Positions 18,590 through 28,949 of a stretch of 64,000 nt of DNA are shown one piece after another. The notes beneath the pieces are model-generated. The model ran no database searches. It was not told where the DNA came from and saw only the letters and a program-made list of their open reading frames with translations. This DNA is from JAJPKK01 sp963824905. GTDB lineage: Bacteria > Pseudomonadota > Alphaproteobacteria > Rhizobiales > Xanthobacteraceae. The number at the start of each line of letters is the position of its first letter. The stretch's first letter is position 1. A program made the translations under genes and the position numbers. The stretch spans positions 310,001-374,000 of the forward strand of contig CAWGRH010000027.1 in the NCBI GenBank assembly GCA_963824905.1, in the 5' to 3' direction.

Positions 18590-19365
18590 CAGTTCGCTCC
18601 TCTCGCCGACGCGAGGCGATCGATGAACCAATGGAGCTGCCCGACGGGTCTCACCAGAGCCGCCGGTGTCTCGCGGTCCCCGGCGATTGCGCGTGCCACG
18701 GCCTCGCGTTTCCCCTCTCCCGTCGCGAGAAAGGCGATGTGGGAACTGCTGTCGAGCGCCGGATAGGTCAGGGTGATCCTCGGCTCCGACCGCGCCCCTT
18801 CAACCGCGACAACCCACCGGTGCCGCTCTCGCAATGCCGGCTGACCGGGAAACAGCGACGCGACATGTCCGTCTTCCCCGATTCCGAGCAGCGTCACGTC
18901 GAACAGCGGCCGTCGGGGATCAAGCGCGTCGCCTCCGTAGAACTCCTTCAGCGTCGTTTCGTATGCCGTTGCGGCCTGCTCCGGGGTCAATCCGACGGTC
19001 GGAATCGCATGTATGTTGGCTTCGGGCACCGGGACTTGGGAAAAGAGGGCTTGGTACACCATCCGATAATTGCTGTCGGGATGGTCGTGGGGCACGAATC
19101 GCTCGTCGCCCCAGAACCAATGCACGCGGCGCCAGGGGAAGCGCGCGGCGATGGCGGGCGTTGCAAGCCGTTCATAGAGGGGCCGCGGCGTCGATCCGCC
19201 CGAGAGGCATATCGCGAACGCACCCACGCTCGCCTGCGCAAGCGCGCAGAGCCACTCGGCCGCCTCATGTGCGAGCGCTTCGGCAGTTTGGAAGACCCGA
19301 ATGTCGGGCTTCTCCAAATGCGTTATCGCATCACCCGCGTGGGCCGCGCGATCTCGCTCCGTCAT
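18589..19365 (-). CDS. pgl: 6-phosphogluconolactonase
   Basis: 258-residue DevB-type lactonase that hydrolyses 6-phosphogluconolactone made by Zwf. It has the LSGGSTPRPLYERL phosphate loop, WGDERFVPHDHPDSNY and LLGIGEDGHVASLFPG, the three signature stretches. Its ATG overlaps the upstream HAD gene's stop by four bases and its stop overlaps the gntK start. It is separated from zwf by the HAD gene, although pgl usually follows zwf directly. Confidence 0.93.
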   Translation of the reverse strand: MTERDRAAHAGDAITHLEKPDIRVFQTAEALAHEAAEWLCALAQASVGAFAICLSGGSTPRPLYERLATPAIAARFPWRRVHWFWGDERFVPHDHPDSNYRMVYQALFSQVPVPEANIHAIPTVGLTPEQAATAYETTLKEFYGGDALDPRRPLFDVTLLGIGEDGHVASLFPGQPALRERHRWVVAVEGARSEPRITLTYPALDSSSHIAFLATGEGKREAVARAIAGDRETPAALVRPVGQLHWFIDRLASARGAN

Positions 19366-20235
19366 GAGCGATCTCCTACGGTCCTTTCGATGCTCATCTG
19401 CGGATGATCGCGATTCAAGATGAACCGACGCACGGCCGCCGCGAAGCCATCCTCGCGATTGCTCTCCGTCACGAAATCAGCGTCCCGCCGCACCTCCGGA
19501 CTGGCGTTGCCCATGGCGATGCTCAGCCCGCTGCGCGCGAACATCGCGACATCGTTGCTCCCGTCGCCGATGACGGCGATCTCCGCCGGTGGAATAGCTA
19601 ACAGCTCGGCGAGCTTGGAGAATGCGGCACCCTTGTTGGCGCCCGGGCTCGTGATGTCGAGATAATAGGGTTGAGAGCGCACGACCGTGGCCTCTCCGCC
19701 CAACGCGGACCGCAAACTCGATTCACACCGAGCGAGCAATGCCGGGTCCTCACTTACCCCGACGATCTTGGCGGCAGTACCGAGTACCCCGTCGAAATCC
19801 GCGACCACTGTCGGCCCGAATCTCACGGTGCGCACCTCATGCGCGACATATGGCGCGCTGGCATCGCGCACCAGCCAGTCCTGCCCGCTGAAGACCCAGA
19901 CTTGAACCTGCTTCTCTTCCAGCAGTTCGACCGCGCGTCGCGCAGCAGGCTGGGCCAAGAGATCCTGGACGATGATCGAAAGATCGGGCGTCGCCAGCAC
20001 TGCACCATTGAAGCCACCGATCGGAGCGGTGAGCCCCAACGGTCCGACCAGCATCCGTAGTCCCCGCGGCGGCCGGCTGCTGATGATGGAAAAGGCGATA
20101 TCGCTTTCGCGAAGTGCCTGCCACGGCCGCGCGGGCAGCGACCGTCAAAGCTTTGTCGTCGGTCACCAGCGTTCCGTCGACGTCGGAGATGAGCGCGCGG
20201 ATTTTGGCAGACGGACATCGGCGACCTGGCGTCAT
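19362..20235 (-). CDS. Cof-type HAD-superfamily sugar-phosphate phosphatase, one frameshift
   Basis: The ATG at 20235 begins MTPGRRCPSAKIRAL and then SDVDGTLV (HAD motif I, two Asp). A single extra base (GTGGCAG for GTGCAG, near 20121) breaks the frame. The rest holds ISSRPPRGL (motif II region), a C2-type cap, KGAAFSKLAELL (motif III Lys) and VIGDGSNDVAMF (motif IV). Repaired length is 290 residues, right for Cof-type phosphatases acting on sugar phosphates or phosphorylated cofactors. Its ATG overlaps the zwf stop (ATGA) and its stop overlaps pgl. Position between zwf and pgl suggests a house-cleaning or regulatory phosphatase for the pathway. The substrate cannot be read from sequence. Confidence 0.85.
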
Positions 20236-21754
20236 GACGGATTTCCCGCGCCGGGACGCACGATGGGGCGCCAGTGCCGACCGTCGCGCGCAAGAAGCGC
20301 GTCTGCTTCGTGTGGCCCCGAGCTTCCCGCCGGATAGGTCGGCAATTCCGAGTGCTCATCTCTCGCCCAAGCCTCGAGCGCCGGCTGCACCACCCGCCAT
20401 CCGTCTTCGATGTTGTCGGCGCGCTGGAACAAGGTCGGATCGCCGATCATGCAGTCATAGATCAGCGTCTCGTAGCCGGTATTCGGCGCGGTATTGAAGT
20501 GGTCTTTGTAGTTGAACTTCATTTCCACTCCGTCCATGTCCACGTATGGGCCCGGGACCTTTGCGCTGAAGCGCAGCGTCATTCCCTCCTCCGGCTGAAT
20601 CTTGCAGGATCAGGTCGTTGGGCGTCAGCCGCTCGACCGGCGTGTCGCGGAACAGTGCGAAAGGCGCCTGCTTGAACTGGATGGCGATCTCGCTTCGCCG
20701 CGCGGCCAGCGCCTTGCCGGTTCGCAGATAGAAGGGCACGCCGGCCCACCGCCAATTGTCGATGGTGAGCTTGAGCGCGACGTAGGTCTCGGTCATCGAA
20801 TCCGGCGCGACGCTCGGCGCCTCGCGGTACGGCACGATGGTTTTGCCGCCGATGACCCCCGCCCCATACTGCCCTCGCACAATGTTGCGTCGTGCACTCT
20901 CGGCGTCGAATGAACGTACCGCCTCCAGCACCTTGGCCTTCTCCGAACGCACGGCGTCGGCATCGAAGCAGGTCGGCGGCTCCATGGCGGTGAGGGTGAG
21001 GAGCTGGAAAAGGTGGTTGGGCACCATGTCGCGCAACGCACCGGTGGCATCGTAGAACCCTGCCCGCGCCCTCGACATCGAGCGTCTCCGCCACGGTGAT
21101 CTGCACATGGTCGATGTGATTGCGGTTCCACAGCGGCTCGAAAATGCCGTTGGCGAATCGAAACACCAGAATGTTCTGAACCGTCTCTTTGCCGAGATAG
21201 TGATCGATCCGATAAACTTGGCTTTCGGCGAGCACGGCTAGAATGTCGCGATCGAGCGCTTGCGCCGAGGGCAGATCGACGCCGAACGGCTTTTCGACGA
21301 TCACGCGTCGCCAATGTCCGTCCTCTTCGCGCACGAGATCAGCCGCGCCGAGCTGCTGCACGATGGGGGCGAACACCTGTGCCGGCGTCGCGAGGTAGAA
21401 CAGAACGTTGCCCCGGGTGTGGTGGGTCGCTTCGGTTTTGCTCAAAAGCTCCGCAAGGTTTGCGAAGGTCGCGGGATCGTGGAATTCGCCACGCAGGTAA
21501 TAGAAGCGTTCGGCGAGCCAGCCGGGCTCGCCGTTCTGCGCGCCCCCCGATTGGGTGCGAAGCCCCAAGTCGCGCCGGAACGTCTCGTCGTCCCAGTCCC
21601 GCCTGGCGACGCCGATGACCGCGAATTCTTTCGGCAACAACCCCGCGCTGCAAAGGTTTCCGAGTGCCGGGACCAGCAGACGTTTGGTGAGATCTCCGGC
21701 GGCTCCGAAGACGACGAGGACGCAGGGATCGGCGGGCCGAGGCTTCGACTGCAT
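20232..21754 (-). CDS. zwf: Glucose-6-phosphate 1-dehydrogenase, two frameshifts
   Basis: Oxidises glucose 6-phosphate to the lactone with NAD(P). The ATG at 21754-21752 follows the gnd stop by one base. Segment 1 has the VFGAAGDLTKRLL coenzyme loop and RIDHYLGKE (catalytic His and Lys). Segment 2 starts at FYDATGALRDMVPNHLFQLL. Segment 3 starts at PEEGMTLRFSAKVPGP. The breaks are one extra G near 21067 (GAGGGCGCGGG) and one near 20601 (CTGCAAGATTCAG). With both removed the protein has 506 residues, normal for Zwf. Gene order and 4-base coupling with the HAD gene match an operon. I regard it as functional and misread. Confidence 0.9.
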
Positions 21755-21755
21755 C

Positions 21756-22742
21756 TCACCGATCCGGCTTGGGTTCGACATGGCCGCCGAATCCGTGTCG
21801 CATCGCCGAGAGCAGCTTGTCGGCGACGTTGTCCTTTTCGCGCGAGCGGAAGCGGGCATAGAGCGCCGATGACAGAACATCCGCCGGCACCGCTTCCTCG
21901 ACCGCCGCCATGACGGTCCAGCGGCCTTCGCCGGAATCCTCGACGAATCCCGAGTACCCCGACAGCTTGCGGATCTTTTGCCAGCGCTATGGCAGTGAGA
22001 TCGAGAAGCCAGGATCCGATGACGCTGCCGCGTCGCCACAGCTCGGCGATGTCGGTCAGATCGAGTCGATAGCGCAGGTCTTCGGGAAGCTCTTCGCCGG
22101 CGGCGCCGTGGAGGATGTTGAAGCCCTCCGCGTAGGCCTGCATGATGCCGTACTCGATGCCGTTGTGGATCATCTTGACGAAACGCCCGGCGCCGCTCGG
22201 GCCGCAATGCATGTAGCCGCGCTCCACACGCGGGTCGCGACCCTCGCGGTCCGGCGTAACGTCGATATCGCCGGGGCCGGGCGCCAAGCTCTTGAAGATC
22301 GGATCGAGGCGGTCGACCGCCTCTTTTTCACCGCCGATCATCAGGCAGTAGCCGCGATCGAGCCCCCAGATGCCACCGCTCGTGCCGCAATCGATATAGT
22401 GAATGCCCTTTGCCTTGAGAGCTTTGGCCCGCCTCACGTCGTCCTTGTAGAAGGCGTTGCCGCCGTCGATGATGATATCGCCCGACGGCGAGAAGCTCGC
22501 TCAGCCGGGCGATCGTCGTCTCGGTGATCTCGCCGGCCGGCAACATGACCCAGACCGCTCGCGGCTTCGCCAATTGGGTGACGAACTGCGTGAGACTGGC
22601 ACTGCCGGTGACGCCCTCGCCGGCGACCGCTTTGACGGCAGTCCTGAGACTGGTCGAAGACGACGCACTGATGTCCGTCGCGCGCCAGGCGGCGAACCAT
22701 GTTGGCGCCCATACGTCCCAACCCGACCATGCCGATCTGCAT
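21756..22742 (-). CDS. gnd: 6-phosphogluconate dehydrogenase, decarboxylating, short YqeC/GndA-like form, three frameshifts
   Basis: Converts 6-phosphogluconate to ribulose 5-phosphate and CO2. It begins MQIGMVGLGRMGANMVRRL (coenzyme loop). It continues after breaks near 22648, 22486 and 21969 through AVWVMLPAGEIT, IIIDGGNAFYKDD, DCGTSGGIWG, GPSGAGRFVKMIHNGIEYG (catalytic Lys and substrate loop) and DSGEGRW, ending HVEPKPDR. Removing one base at each break gives 327 residues, matching the short NAD-type 6-phosphogluconate dehydrogenases rather than the 470-residue form. Three insertions in under 1 kb make this the most damaged gene of the window. It ends one base before zwf. Confidence 0.88.
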
Positions 22743-22763
22743 CTCGTCGCCTCGCTCCGTGAA

Positions 22764-25639
22764 TCAGTTCGTATGAAGAGCCTTTGCGACGGCGTCGTCC
22801 AGCTGCGCCAAGCCCGCCGCCACATGGGGACCGAGGTGGACGCGCAGCGCGCGTCGCCCGCGTTGGGCCAGCACTTCGAGGTCGGCGCGGGCTTGCGCGG
22901 CCTTGACGACCCCAAAGGTGTATTTGCGGTCGGGCACCTGGATGTCGGTGGGATCATCGCAAGTGATTTGGAGGAACACCCCGGTGTTCGGGCCGCCTTT
23001 GTAAGCCTGCCCGGTCGAATGCAGGAATCGCGGTCCGAATCCAAGGCAAGTCGCGACGCGTTTGCGGTCTCGAATCAGCAGGCGGATTTTCTGCAGGGCA
23101 TCACGATGGATGCTTGTTGCGCTCGACATAGGCGAGCAGCGCGCAATAGTCGCCGTCTCGAATTAGATCGAGATGCGCCCTGAGATAATCGGCGACAGTG
23201 CCGCCATTTCGGACGGCTGCACCCTCCCCGGCAAAGAGCGTGAGGTCGCCTTCCCTGAGCAATGGTTGTTCGGCGGGGAGCGCGCCGCTCTCCTCGTAGG
23301 CCGTCGTGAGCTTGCGCGTCCGGTCCTTGCTGGCCTCGACATCCGGCTGGTCGAACGGATTGATCCCGAGAATCGAGCCCGCGACCGCCGTCGCCAGCTC
23401 CCAATGGAAGAACTGCTGCGCTATGTGATAGCGATCGGTGAGGACGATGCGGATCACGCGGATGCCCCGCGCGTTCGAGCGCGGCGAGCGCCGCTTCCTG
23501 GTCGCGGTTCTCTTCGCCCGACAGCCGCATGCTGACGAACACGCGATCATGCCCATACACGTCGGGCGCCCCGAGCGGCTCGGCGTCGACCGGAATAAGT
23601 CCTTTGCCATCCTTGCCGGTCGATTCGGCCAACAGCTGTTCGAGCCACGCTCCGAAATCGGCGATGCCGGGAGAAGCTATGATGGTGACCTTGTCCCTGC
23701 CGGCGTTGCCGAGCACCCCCAGAACGGTGCCGAGGACGACCGCTGGATTGTCGGCGGGCGGCACGTGGGCGTCGCAGGAGCGCATGGTTCGCCGGGCATT
23801 GTCGAGCAATCTGCCGACGTCGAGGCCCATCACGGCAGCGGGCACCAAGCCGAAATCAGAGAGCACCGAGTAGCGGCCGCCAATGCTCGGCAACCCGAAC
23901 GCCACATGGCGAAAGCGAGCGCGTTCGGCGACCGCCTCGAGCTCCGACCCAGGATCGGTAACGGCAATGAAGCGGGATCCCACCTCTTCGTCGCCGACCG
24001 CGTCCTTGGCGCGATCGAAGAAATACCGCATGAGGATATTCGGTTCGAGCGTCGTGCCCGATTTGCTCGAGACGATGAAAAGAGTTCGCGCAGGATCGAT
24101 CTTACTCTCGATCGTCCGTATCTGGGCAGGATCGGTCGAATCCAGCACCAGTAGCCGAGGATGGCCCTTCTTCGGGCCGAAAGTCTCCGCAAAGACTTCC
24201 GGGCCGAGGCTCGATCCACCCATGCCGAGAAGGACGGCATGGGTGAAGCCTTGGCGCGAAATATCATCACTCAGGCGTGAAATGGAGCTGACGCTGACAC
24301 CTTCCTCATCGGCGACGCGCAGCCAGCCGAGCCACTTCCCCTCATCGGCGCCTGTCCATAGGCTGGCGTCCGCCGCCCAGAGCCGGCGCACGTTTCCGTT
24401 CCGCCTCCACAGTTCGAGCGAACGGACCACGGCCTTCTCTTCCTCAGCGGGGAGATGGCGCGTCTGGCGGTCGAGCTTATCGCCGAGCAGCGACGCGCGC
24501 TTACGAGCAATGGCGCCGAACAGCTTGTCGAACGCCTCGGCGAAGAGTTGAACTCCTTCTTCGGTCAGCCTTTGCGTCACCGCATCGATCGAAATGCCGC
24601 AGCGAGCGAGCGCTTCCATGACCTCTGCCGCTTCGCCGACGTTCTCCGTCAGCGAAGCCCGCACGCTTCCGTGGTCACGGAATGCGTCCATCGTCGTCGG
24701 CGGCATGGTATTCACCGTGTCGGCACCGATGAGCGTGTCCACGTAGAGCACATCGCTGTAGGCTGGGCTCTTGGTCCCCGTGCTCGCCCACAGCAGCCTC
24801 TGCACGTGCGCCCCGCTGGCCTTGAGCTTCTCCCAGCGAGCGCCGGCGAAGCGGCGCTGGAAGCGCTGATAGGCGAGCTTCGCATTCGCAACGGCAATTT
24901 TTCCGCGTAGGCCCGTCAGATCTGCGCGCTCGCGGGCGTCATTGGTCCGGGCGAGCCGCTCCTCGATGAGGCGTTCCACCGACACGTCGATACGGCTCAC
25001 GAAAAAGCTCGCGACGCTCGCGATCCGGGTGGGATCGCCACCGGCGGCGAGTAGATCTTCGAGTCCGCCGAGGTATGCCTCGACGACCTCCTCGTAGACC
25101 TGCTGCGAAAACAGCAGGGTGATATTGACGTTGACGCCCTCGCCGATGAGCCGACGGATCGCCGGGAGGCCGGCCTCGGTCGCCGGCACCTTGATCATCA
25201 GATTGTCGCGGCCGACCGAAGACCAAAGCCGCCGCGCTTCACCGACCGTTGCTTCGGTGTCCATCGCGAGATACGGCGACACCTCGAGGCTGACATATCC
25301 GTCTTCGCGGTGGGTCGTCTCATAGACCGGGCGCAGTACGTCGGCGGCATTCCTGATGTCCTCGATGGCGAGCCGCTCGTAGAGAGACTTCACGTCGCAA
25401 TCTTCCCCACGAAGCACAGCCTCAAGCGCCGACGCATAATCGTCGCCGCTGTCCATTGCCTTTTCGAAGATCGACGGATTGGACGTAACGCCCGACAGTC
25501 CGTCATCATCGACGAGCTTTTTGAGATCGCCTCCCGCGATGAACCCCCGAGACAGGAAATCGACCCAGACCGCCTGCCCGAACCGGTGCAAGCGCCGAAG
25601 CGGATTCGAGGATGTTTCTTTTTGAGGATGGACGTTCAT
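22764..25639 (-). CDS. tal-pgi: Bifunctional transaldolase / glucose-6-phosphate isomerase, two frameshifts near the 3' end
   Basis: One chain of 957 residues after repair. The N-terminal ~370 residues are transaldolase: VTSNPSIFEKA, the Schiff-base Lys in NLMIKVPATEAG, and WASTGTKSPAYSD. The C-terminal ~550 residues are glucose-6-phosphate isomerase: LLGMGGSSLGPEV, VSSKSGTTLEPN, the GGRYSVLSDFG stretch and QQFFHWELATA. The breaks are GGGG for GGG near 23466 and CC for C near 23109. The ATG at 25639 overlaps the tkt stop (ATGA). This Tal-Pgi fusion is known in several proteobacteria and actinobacteria. It places non-oxidative pentose recycling and isomerisation on one polypeptide beside tkt, gnd and zwf. 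Confidence 0.92.
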
Positions 25640-27750
25640 CGGACCGCGACCCCTTTGGCCATTTCGATCTGGCGTCTCGCGGCAGCCAGCACCTTCGCCG
25701 GCGTAAAGCCGAACTTTGCGAGGAGGTCCTTGAGCGGCGCGGAGGACCCGAACGTGTTCATACCGACTGCGGCGCCTGACAGTCCGACGTAGCGGTCCCA
25801 TCCGATCACCGAGCCCATCTCGACAGAGACGCGCGCCGCGACATCGGGCGGAAGCACGCTGTCGCGATAGGCTTTATCCTGCTGTTCGAACAGCTCCCAG
25901 GACGGCATGCTGACGACGCGCGCGGAAAAGCCGTCCCGCCTGAGCTCTTCATATACCTCCACGCAAAGGGACACTTCGCTGCCGGTGCCGATCAGGATGA
26001 CATCCGGCGCGCCGTCGGGAGCGTCGGCGAGAACGTAAGCACCGCGTCTCAGACCGCGCGCCGGCGCGTAACATGTGCGGTCGAGTGTGGGGAGCGGCTG
26101 CCGGCTCAAGACAAGGCAAGCTGGACGATCCTCGAGCTCAATGATGACGCGCCAGGCTTCCACGACTTCGTTGGCGTCGGCGGGACGGAGCGTAATCAGC
26201 CCGGGAATGGCGCGTAGCGCAACGAGTTGCTCGACCGGCTGATGCGTCGGTCCGTCTTGCCCCACCCCGATCGAATCATGCGTGAAGACGTAGATGACCG
26301 GGAGCTCCATCAACGCACCGAGCCGGATCGGCGGTTTCATGTAGTCCGAGAAGATGAGAAAACTCGAACCGAATGCTCGTATGTTGGACAGCGCCAGGCC
26401 ATTGACGATCGCGCCCATCGCATGCTCGCGAATGCCGAAATGCAGGTTCCGGCCGCCGGGCGTTCCGGCCTCGAGTTCTCCTGCGCCCTGGAACGTGAGG
26501 TGCGTCTTCGTGGACGGCGCGAGATCGGCAGCGCCGCCGATCAGCCAGGGATAGTGCGCCGCGATGGCATTGAGCACCTTTCCCGAGGAGTCGCGGGTTG
26601 CAAGCCCCTTGGAGTCCGGGGCGAACACCGGCAGTTCCGCATCCCAATTCTCGGGAAGCTTGCGCGTCTGCATCCGCAGGAACTCGTCAGCGAGATCGGG
26701 AAATTTCCGTTGGAAGGCGTCGAAAAGTTCAATCCAGGATTTGTGAAGACTGCGGCCACGGCGGCCGACACCTTGCTCAAAGTGCGCGCGGACGCCATCC
26801 GGCACGAGAAATTCGGCATCCTCCGGCCAACCGTAGCTGCGCTTGGCAAGGCGCACCTCTTCCTCGCCGAGTGGCTCGCCATGCGCGGCGCTCGTGTCAT
26901 GCTTGTGCGGGGCCCCGAAGCCGATGTGGCTGTCAACAATAATGAGCGTCGGTACGTCACCGGAACGCCGGAACTTCTCGAGCGCTGCGGCAACGCGCTC
27001 AGTATCATTGGCATCGCCGACCCGTTCGACGTTCCAGCCGTAGGCGAGAAAGCGCGCTGAGACGTCCTCGCTGAAGGCAAGATCAGTGTGCCCCTCGATG
27101 GTGACCTGGTTGCTGTCGTAGATCCAGCACAGGTTCCCGAGCATGTGATGCCCCGCGAGCGACGCCGCCTCGCCGGAAAGCCCTTCCATCATGTCGCCGT
27201 CGCCGCATATTGCATAAACGGCGTGGTCGAAGATCGTGAAATCTGGCCTGTTGAAGCGCTGCGCCAGCCAGCGCGCCGCGAGCGCCATGCCCACGCTGTT
27301 GGCGCAGCCCTGGCCGAGGGGGCCGGTCGTCGTTTCGACCCCCGAAGTCAAGCCGTACTCCGGGTGACCAGGACACTTGCTTCCGATCTCGCGGAACCGC
27401 TTGATATCGTCGAGCGTGACTGCAAACTGCCCGGGTTGCTCGTATTTGGCATCGGCCGCCTTTACGCCTGCGAGATGAAGCAATGCGTAAAGCAGCATCG
27501 AGGCGTGGCCGTTGGACAGCACGAAGCGATCGCGATTGGGCCACGCCGGATCGTCCGGGTCGAAGCGAAGAAATCGCTGCCACAGAGTGTAGGCCACCGG
27601 TGCCAGCGCCATCGGCGTGCCGGGGTGGCCGGAATTGGCGCGCTGAACCGCATCCATCGCAAGGGTACGGATGGTATTGATGCAGAGTTCGTCGAGTCCG
27701 TGATCCGGCTCGACCTGCCCGCTTGGAACCGATCTGGAAATGGCGGGCAT
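25636..27750 (-). CDS. tkt: Transketolase
   Basis: 704-residue thiamine-diphosphate enzyme, first gene of the operon. I chose the ATG at 27750-27748, preceded by AGGA. It has ANSGHPGTPMALAP (catalytic His), SNGHASMLLYALLH, TTTGPLGQG, the diphosphate motif CGDGDMMEG...DSNQ, IREHAMGAIVNG (catalytic Glu) and THDSIGVGQDGPTHQP. The frame is uninterrupted, unlike the four genes after it. Together with Tal-Pgi it recycles pentose phosphates to hexose phosphates for repeated passes through Zwf and Gnd, giving a cyclic NADPH-producing pathway. Confidence 0.95.
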   Translation of the reverse strand: MPAISRSVPSGQVEPDHGLDELCINTIRTLAMDAVQRANSGHPGTPMALAPVAYTLWQRFLRFDPDDPAWPNRDRFVLSNGHASMLLYALLHLAGVKAADAKYEQPGQFAVTLDDIKRFREIGSKCPGHPEYGLTSGVETTTGPLGQGCANSVGMALAARWLAQRFNRPDFTIFDHAVYAICGDGDMMEGLSGEAASLAGHHMLGNLCWIYDSNQVTIEGHTDLAFSEDVSARFLAYGWNVERVGDANDTERVAAALEKFRRSGDVPTLIIVDSHIGFGAPHKHDTSAAHGEPLGEEEVRLAKRSYGWPEDAEFLVPDGVRAHFEQGVGRRGRSLHKSWIELFDAFQRKFPDLADEFLRMQTRKLPENWDAELPVFAPDSKGLATRDSSGKVLNAIAAHYPWLIGGAADLAPSTKTHLTFQGAGELEAGTPGGRNLHFGIREHAMGAIVNGLALSNIRAFGSSFLIFSDYMKPPIRLGALMELPVIYVFTHDSIGVGQDGPTHQPVEQLVALRAIPGLITLRPADANEVVEAWRVIIELEDRPACLVLSRQPLPTLDRTCYAPARGLRRGAYVLADAPDGAPDVILIGTGSEVSLCVEVYEELRRDGFSARVVSMPSWELFEQQDKAYRDSVLPPDVAARVSVEMGSVIGWDRYVGLSGAAVGMNTFGSSAPLKDLLAKFGFTPAKVLAAARRQIEMAKGVAVR

Positions 27751-28104
27751 GGAGTTCCTGCAATTGTGTAGGCGGTACCGAGTGGGGGCGAAGCAACCTC
27801 GGATACGGTCCGCGACCCATGGACTGGAAAGTTCCCGGCTCGGCGACACCAAGCGGGTTCTCGGGCCCTTCAACGGCGCACTTTCACTGCAAAGCTTCAA
27901 ACCGGACTTTCGGTTCCAAATCCCGGGCTGCGTCGACGACCCGCGACATTTTGTAGTCCGACCGTTTGCCCGCGTATCGACCGAGGTGTGCGCGGCAACG
28001 GGTCCAGCGCTGCTCTCGGCCTTCGCTCGCTTTGGATCAGTCGAAACATTTGATCCCTAGATCGCGTTGTGTCTGAAACCGTCCGCGGACCGAGGAGAGT
28101 TCTA
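27751..28104. other. Intergenic region upstream of the tkt operon
   Basis: These 354 bases lie between the divergent tkt start and the small gene at 28105, and must contain the promoter of the seven-gene operon. Short open frames cross it on the plus strand, but they have no convincing start and no similarity I recognise. I see no riboswitch-like structure or clear operator. Confidence 0.5.
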
Positions 28105-28326
28105 ATGCCCGTTCAGATCGTGATGGATACCACCGGCGACACGCGCCACTATTTCGACCCCGCTGACGAAGCGTCGGCCGCTCGTGCCGAGGAGCGCTTC
28201 AAGGAATTGACCGGCGCCGGCTTTACTGCGGCGAAACGTACGGCAGCCGGCGCATCGGAGTTGATCCGTACATTCGACCCGACCGCCGAAGAGACCTTGT
28301 TCATCCCACGCCTGATCGGCGGATGA
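28105..28326 (+). CDS. 73-residue conserved hypothetical protein ending in Gly-Gly
   Basis: The ATG at 28105 follows GAGGAGAG (28092-28099), an excellent ribosome binding site. The protein begins MPVQIVMDTTGDTRHYFDP, has a central helix (AEERFKELTGAGFTAA) and a strand pair, and ends TLFIPRLIGG. The size, strand-helix-strand pattern and terminal Gly-Gly recall the ubiquitin-like proteins of bacterial E1/E2 conjugation operons, but I cannot show homology from sequence alone. Its stop overlaps the start of a second short frame (28323) in ATGA, so at least one coupled partner existed. No E1, E2 or JAB protease gene follows. Plain hypothetical protein is the safe call. Confidence 0.65.
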   Translation: MPVQIVMDTTGDTRHYFDPADEASAARAEERFKELTGAGFTAAKRTAAGASELIRTFDPTAEETLFIPRLIGG

Positions 28327-28484
28327 CTGCCGCCCATCCAGACGAATTGTCGCTTGCTCTGCGCATCGTCGCCCTGGAGCGGCGCCGGCACGCCCTCCAG
28401 CAGATCCACCGGCAGACCCCTCAATTCCGATCGAGACCGCAGTCCTGCAGCCACGCGGCCTTCTGCCTTCGGAACGTCCGGTGA
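28323..28484 (+). CDS. Short frame coupled to the Gly-Gly protein, possible truncated partner
   Basis: The ATG overlaps the previous stop by four bases and encodes 53 residues beginning MTAAHPDELSLALRIVALER. The N-terminal half is a plausible amphipathic helix. The second half is rich in Arg, Gln, Cys and His and looks out of frame. It could be the intact start of a longer partner gene that was truncated or frameshifted. No continuation is evident before the next gene at 28540. Confidence 0.3.
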   Translation: MTAAHPDELSLALRIVALERRRHALQQIHRQTPQFRSRPQSCSHAAFCLRNVR

Positions 28485-28539
28485 CCTGTCGGAATTGAAC
28501 ATTAAGCAACAATAAGAACTGTCTTGAAGGGAGCGCCTC

Positions 28540-28749
28540 ATGGAAGATGTCTTCTCAACAACGGGCGATCACGAGTCTAAAGCAAAAAGATACCACCAAG
28601 CTGCGACCGATTATGCCGATCGTGCGCGAGACGCTGCAAGTCCGTTCCTCCGCGCTTTCTTTCGACACGTAGCCGAGGAGTATCTCGTGCGCGCTGACGG
28701 CGAGTTACGGGTCTTGGATCGGCAGAGCCAAATTCGTTCCGCGCACTGA
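28540..28749 (+). CDS. Small hypothetical protein (69 residues)
   Basis: The ATG at 28540 has GAAGGGAG nine bases upstream. The sequence is largely helical and charged: HESKAKRYHQAATDYADRAR, then SPFLRAFFRHVAEEYLVRAD. It resembles the many short helical proteins of Bradyrhizobium-type genomes that begin with a Tyr-x-x-x-A-x-x-Tyr helix, for which I know no function. No signal peptide or membrane segment. It lies in a cluster of stress-type small genes. Confidence 0.55.
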   Translation: MEDVFSTTGDHESKAKRYHQAATDYADRARDAASPFLRAFFRHVAEEYLVRADGELRVLDRQSQIRSAH

Positions 28750-28839
28750 GGCTATGTTCCACCGAGCGGCGGGCGCGCTGAAGTGGCGCGTCATCCCACA
28801 ATTTTGCACCGATGGTGACACTCGTGCATCAGACACGGT

Positions 28840-28870
28840 ACCCCGGCCTCCGATACGCTGAGGCCGGGGT
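28840..28870. repeat. Perfect 11-bp inverted repeat (hairpin)
   Basis: ACCCCGGCCTC (28840-28850) pairs perfectly with GAGGCCGGGGT (28860-28870) around a 9-base loop. It lies 91 bases after the stop of the gene at 28749 and 80 bases beyond the stop of the small membrane protein at 28950 on the other strand. It may act as a shared bidirectional terminator, although neither side has a T run. Confidence 0.5.
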
Positions 28871-28949
28871 CCGCGCGGGCCTGGGGGTGATGGGGCTTGC
28901 GGACGGCCCGCACTACTCTGCCGCGTGGGCGGCACGTGACGCTGCGTGT

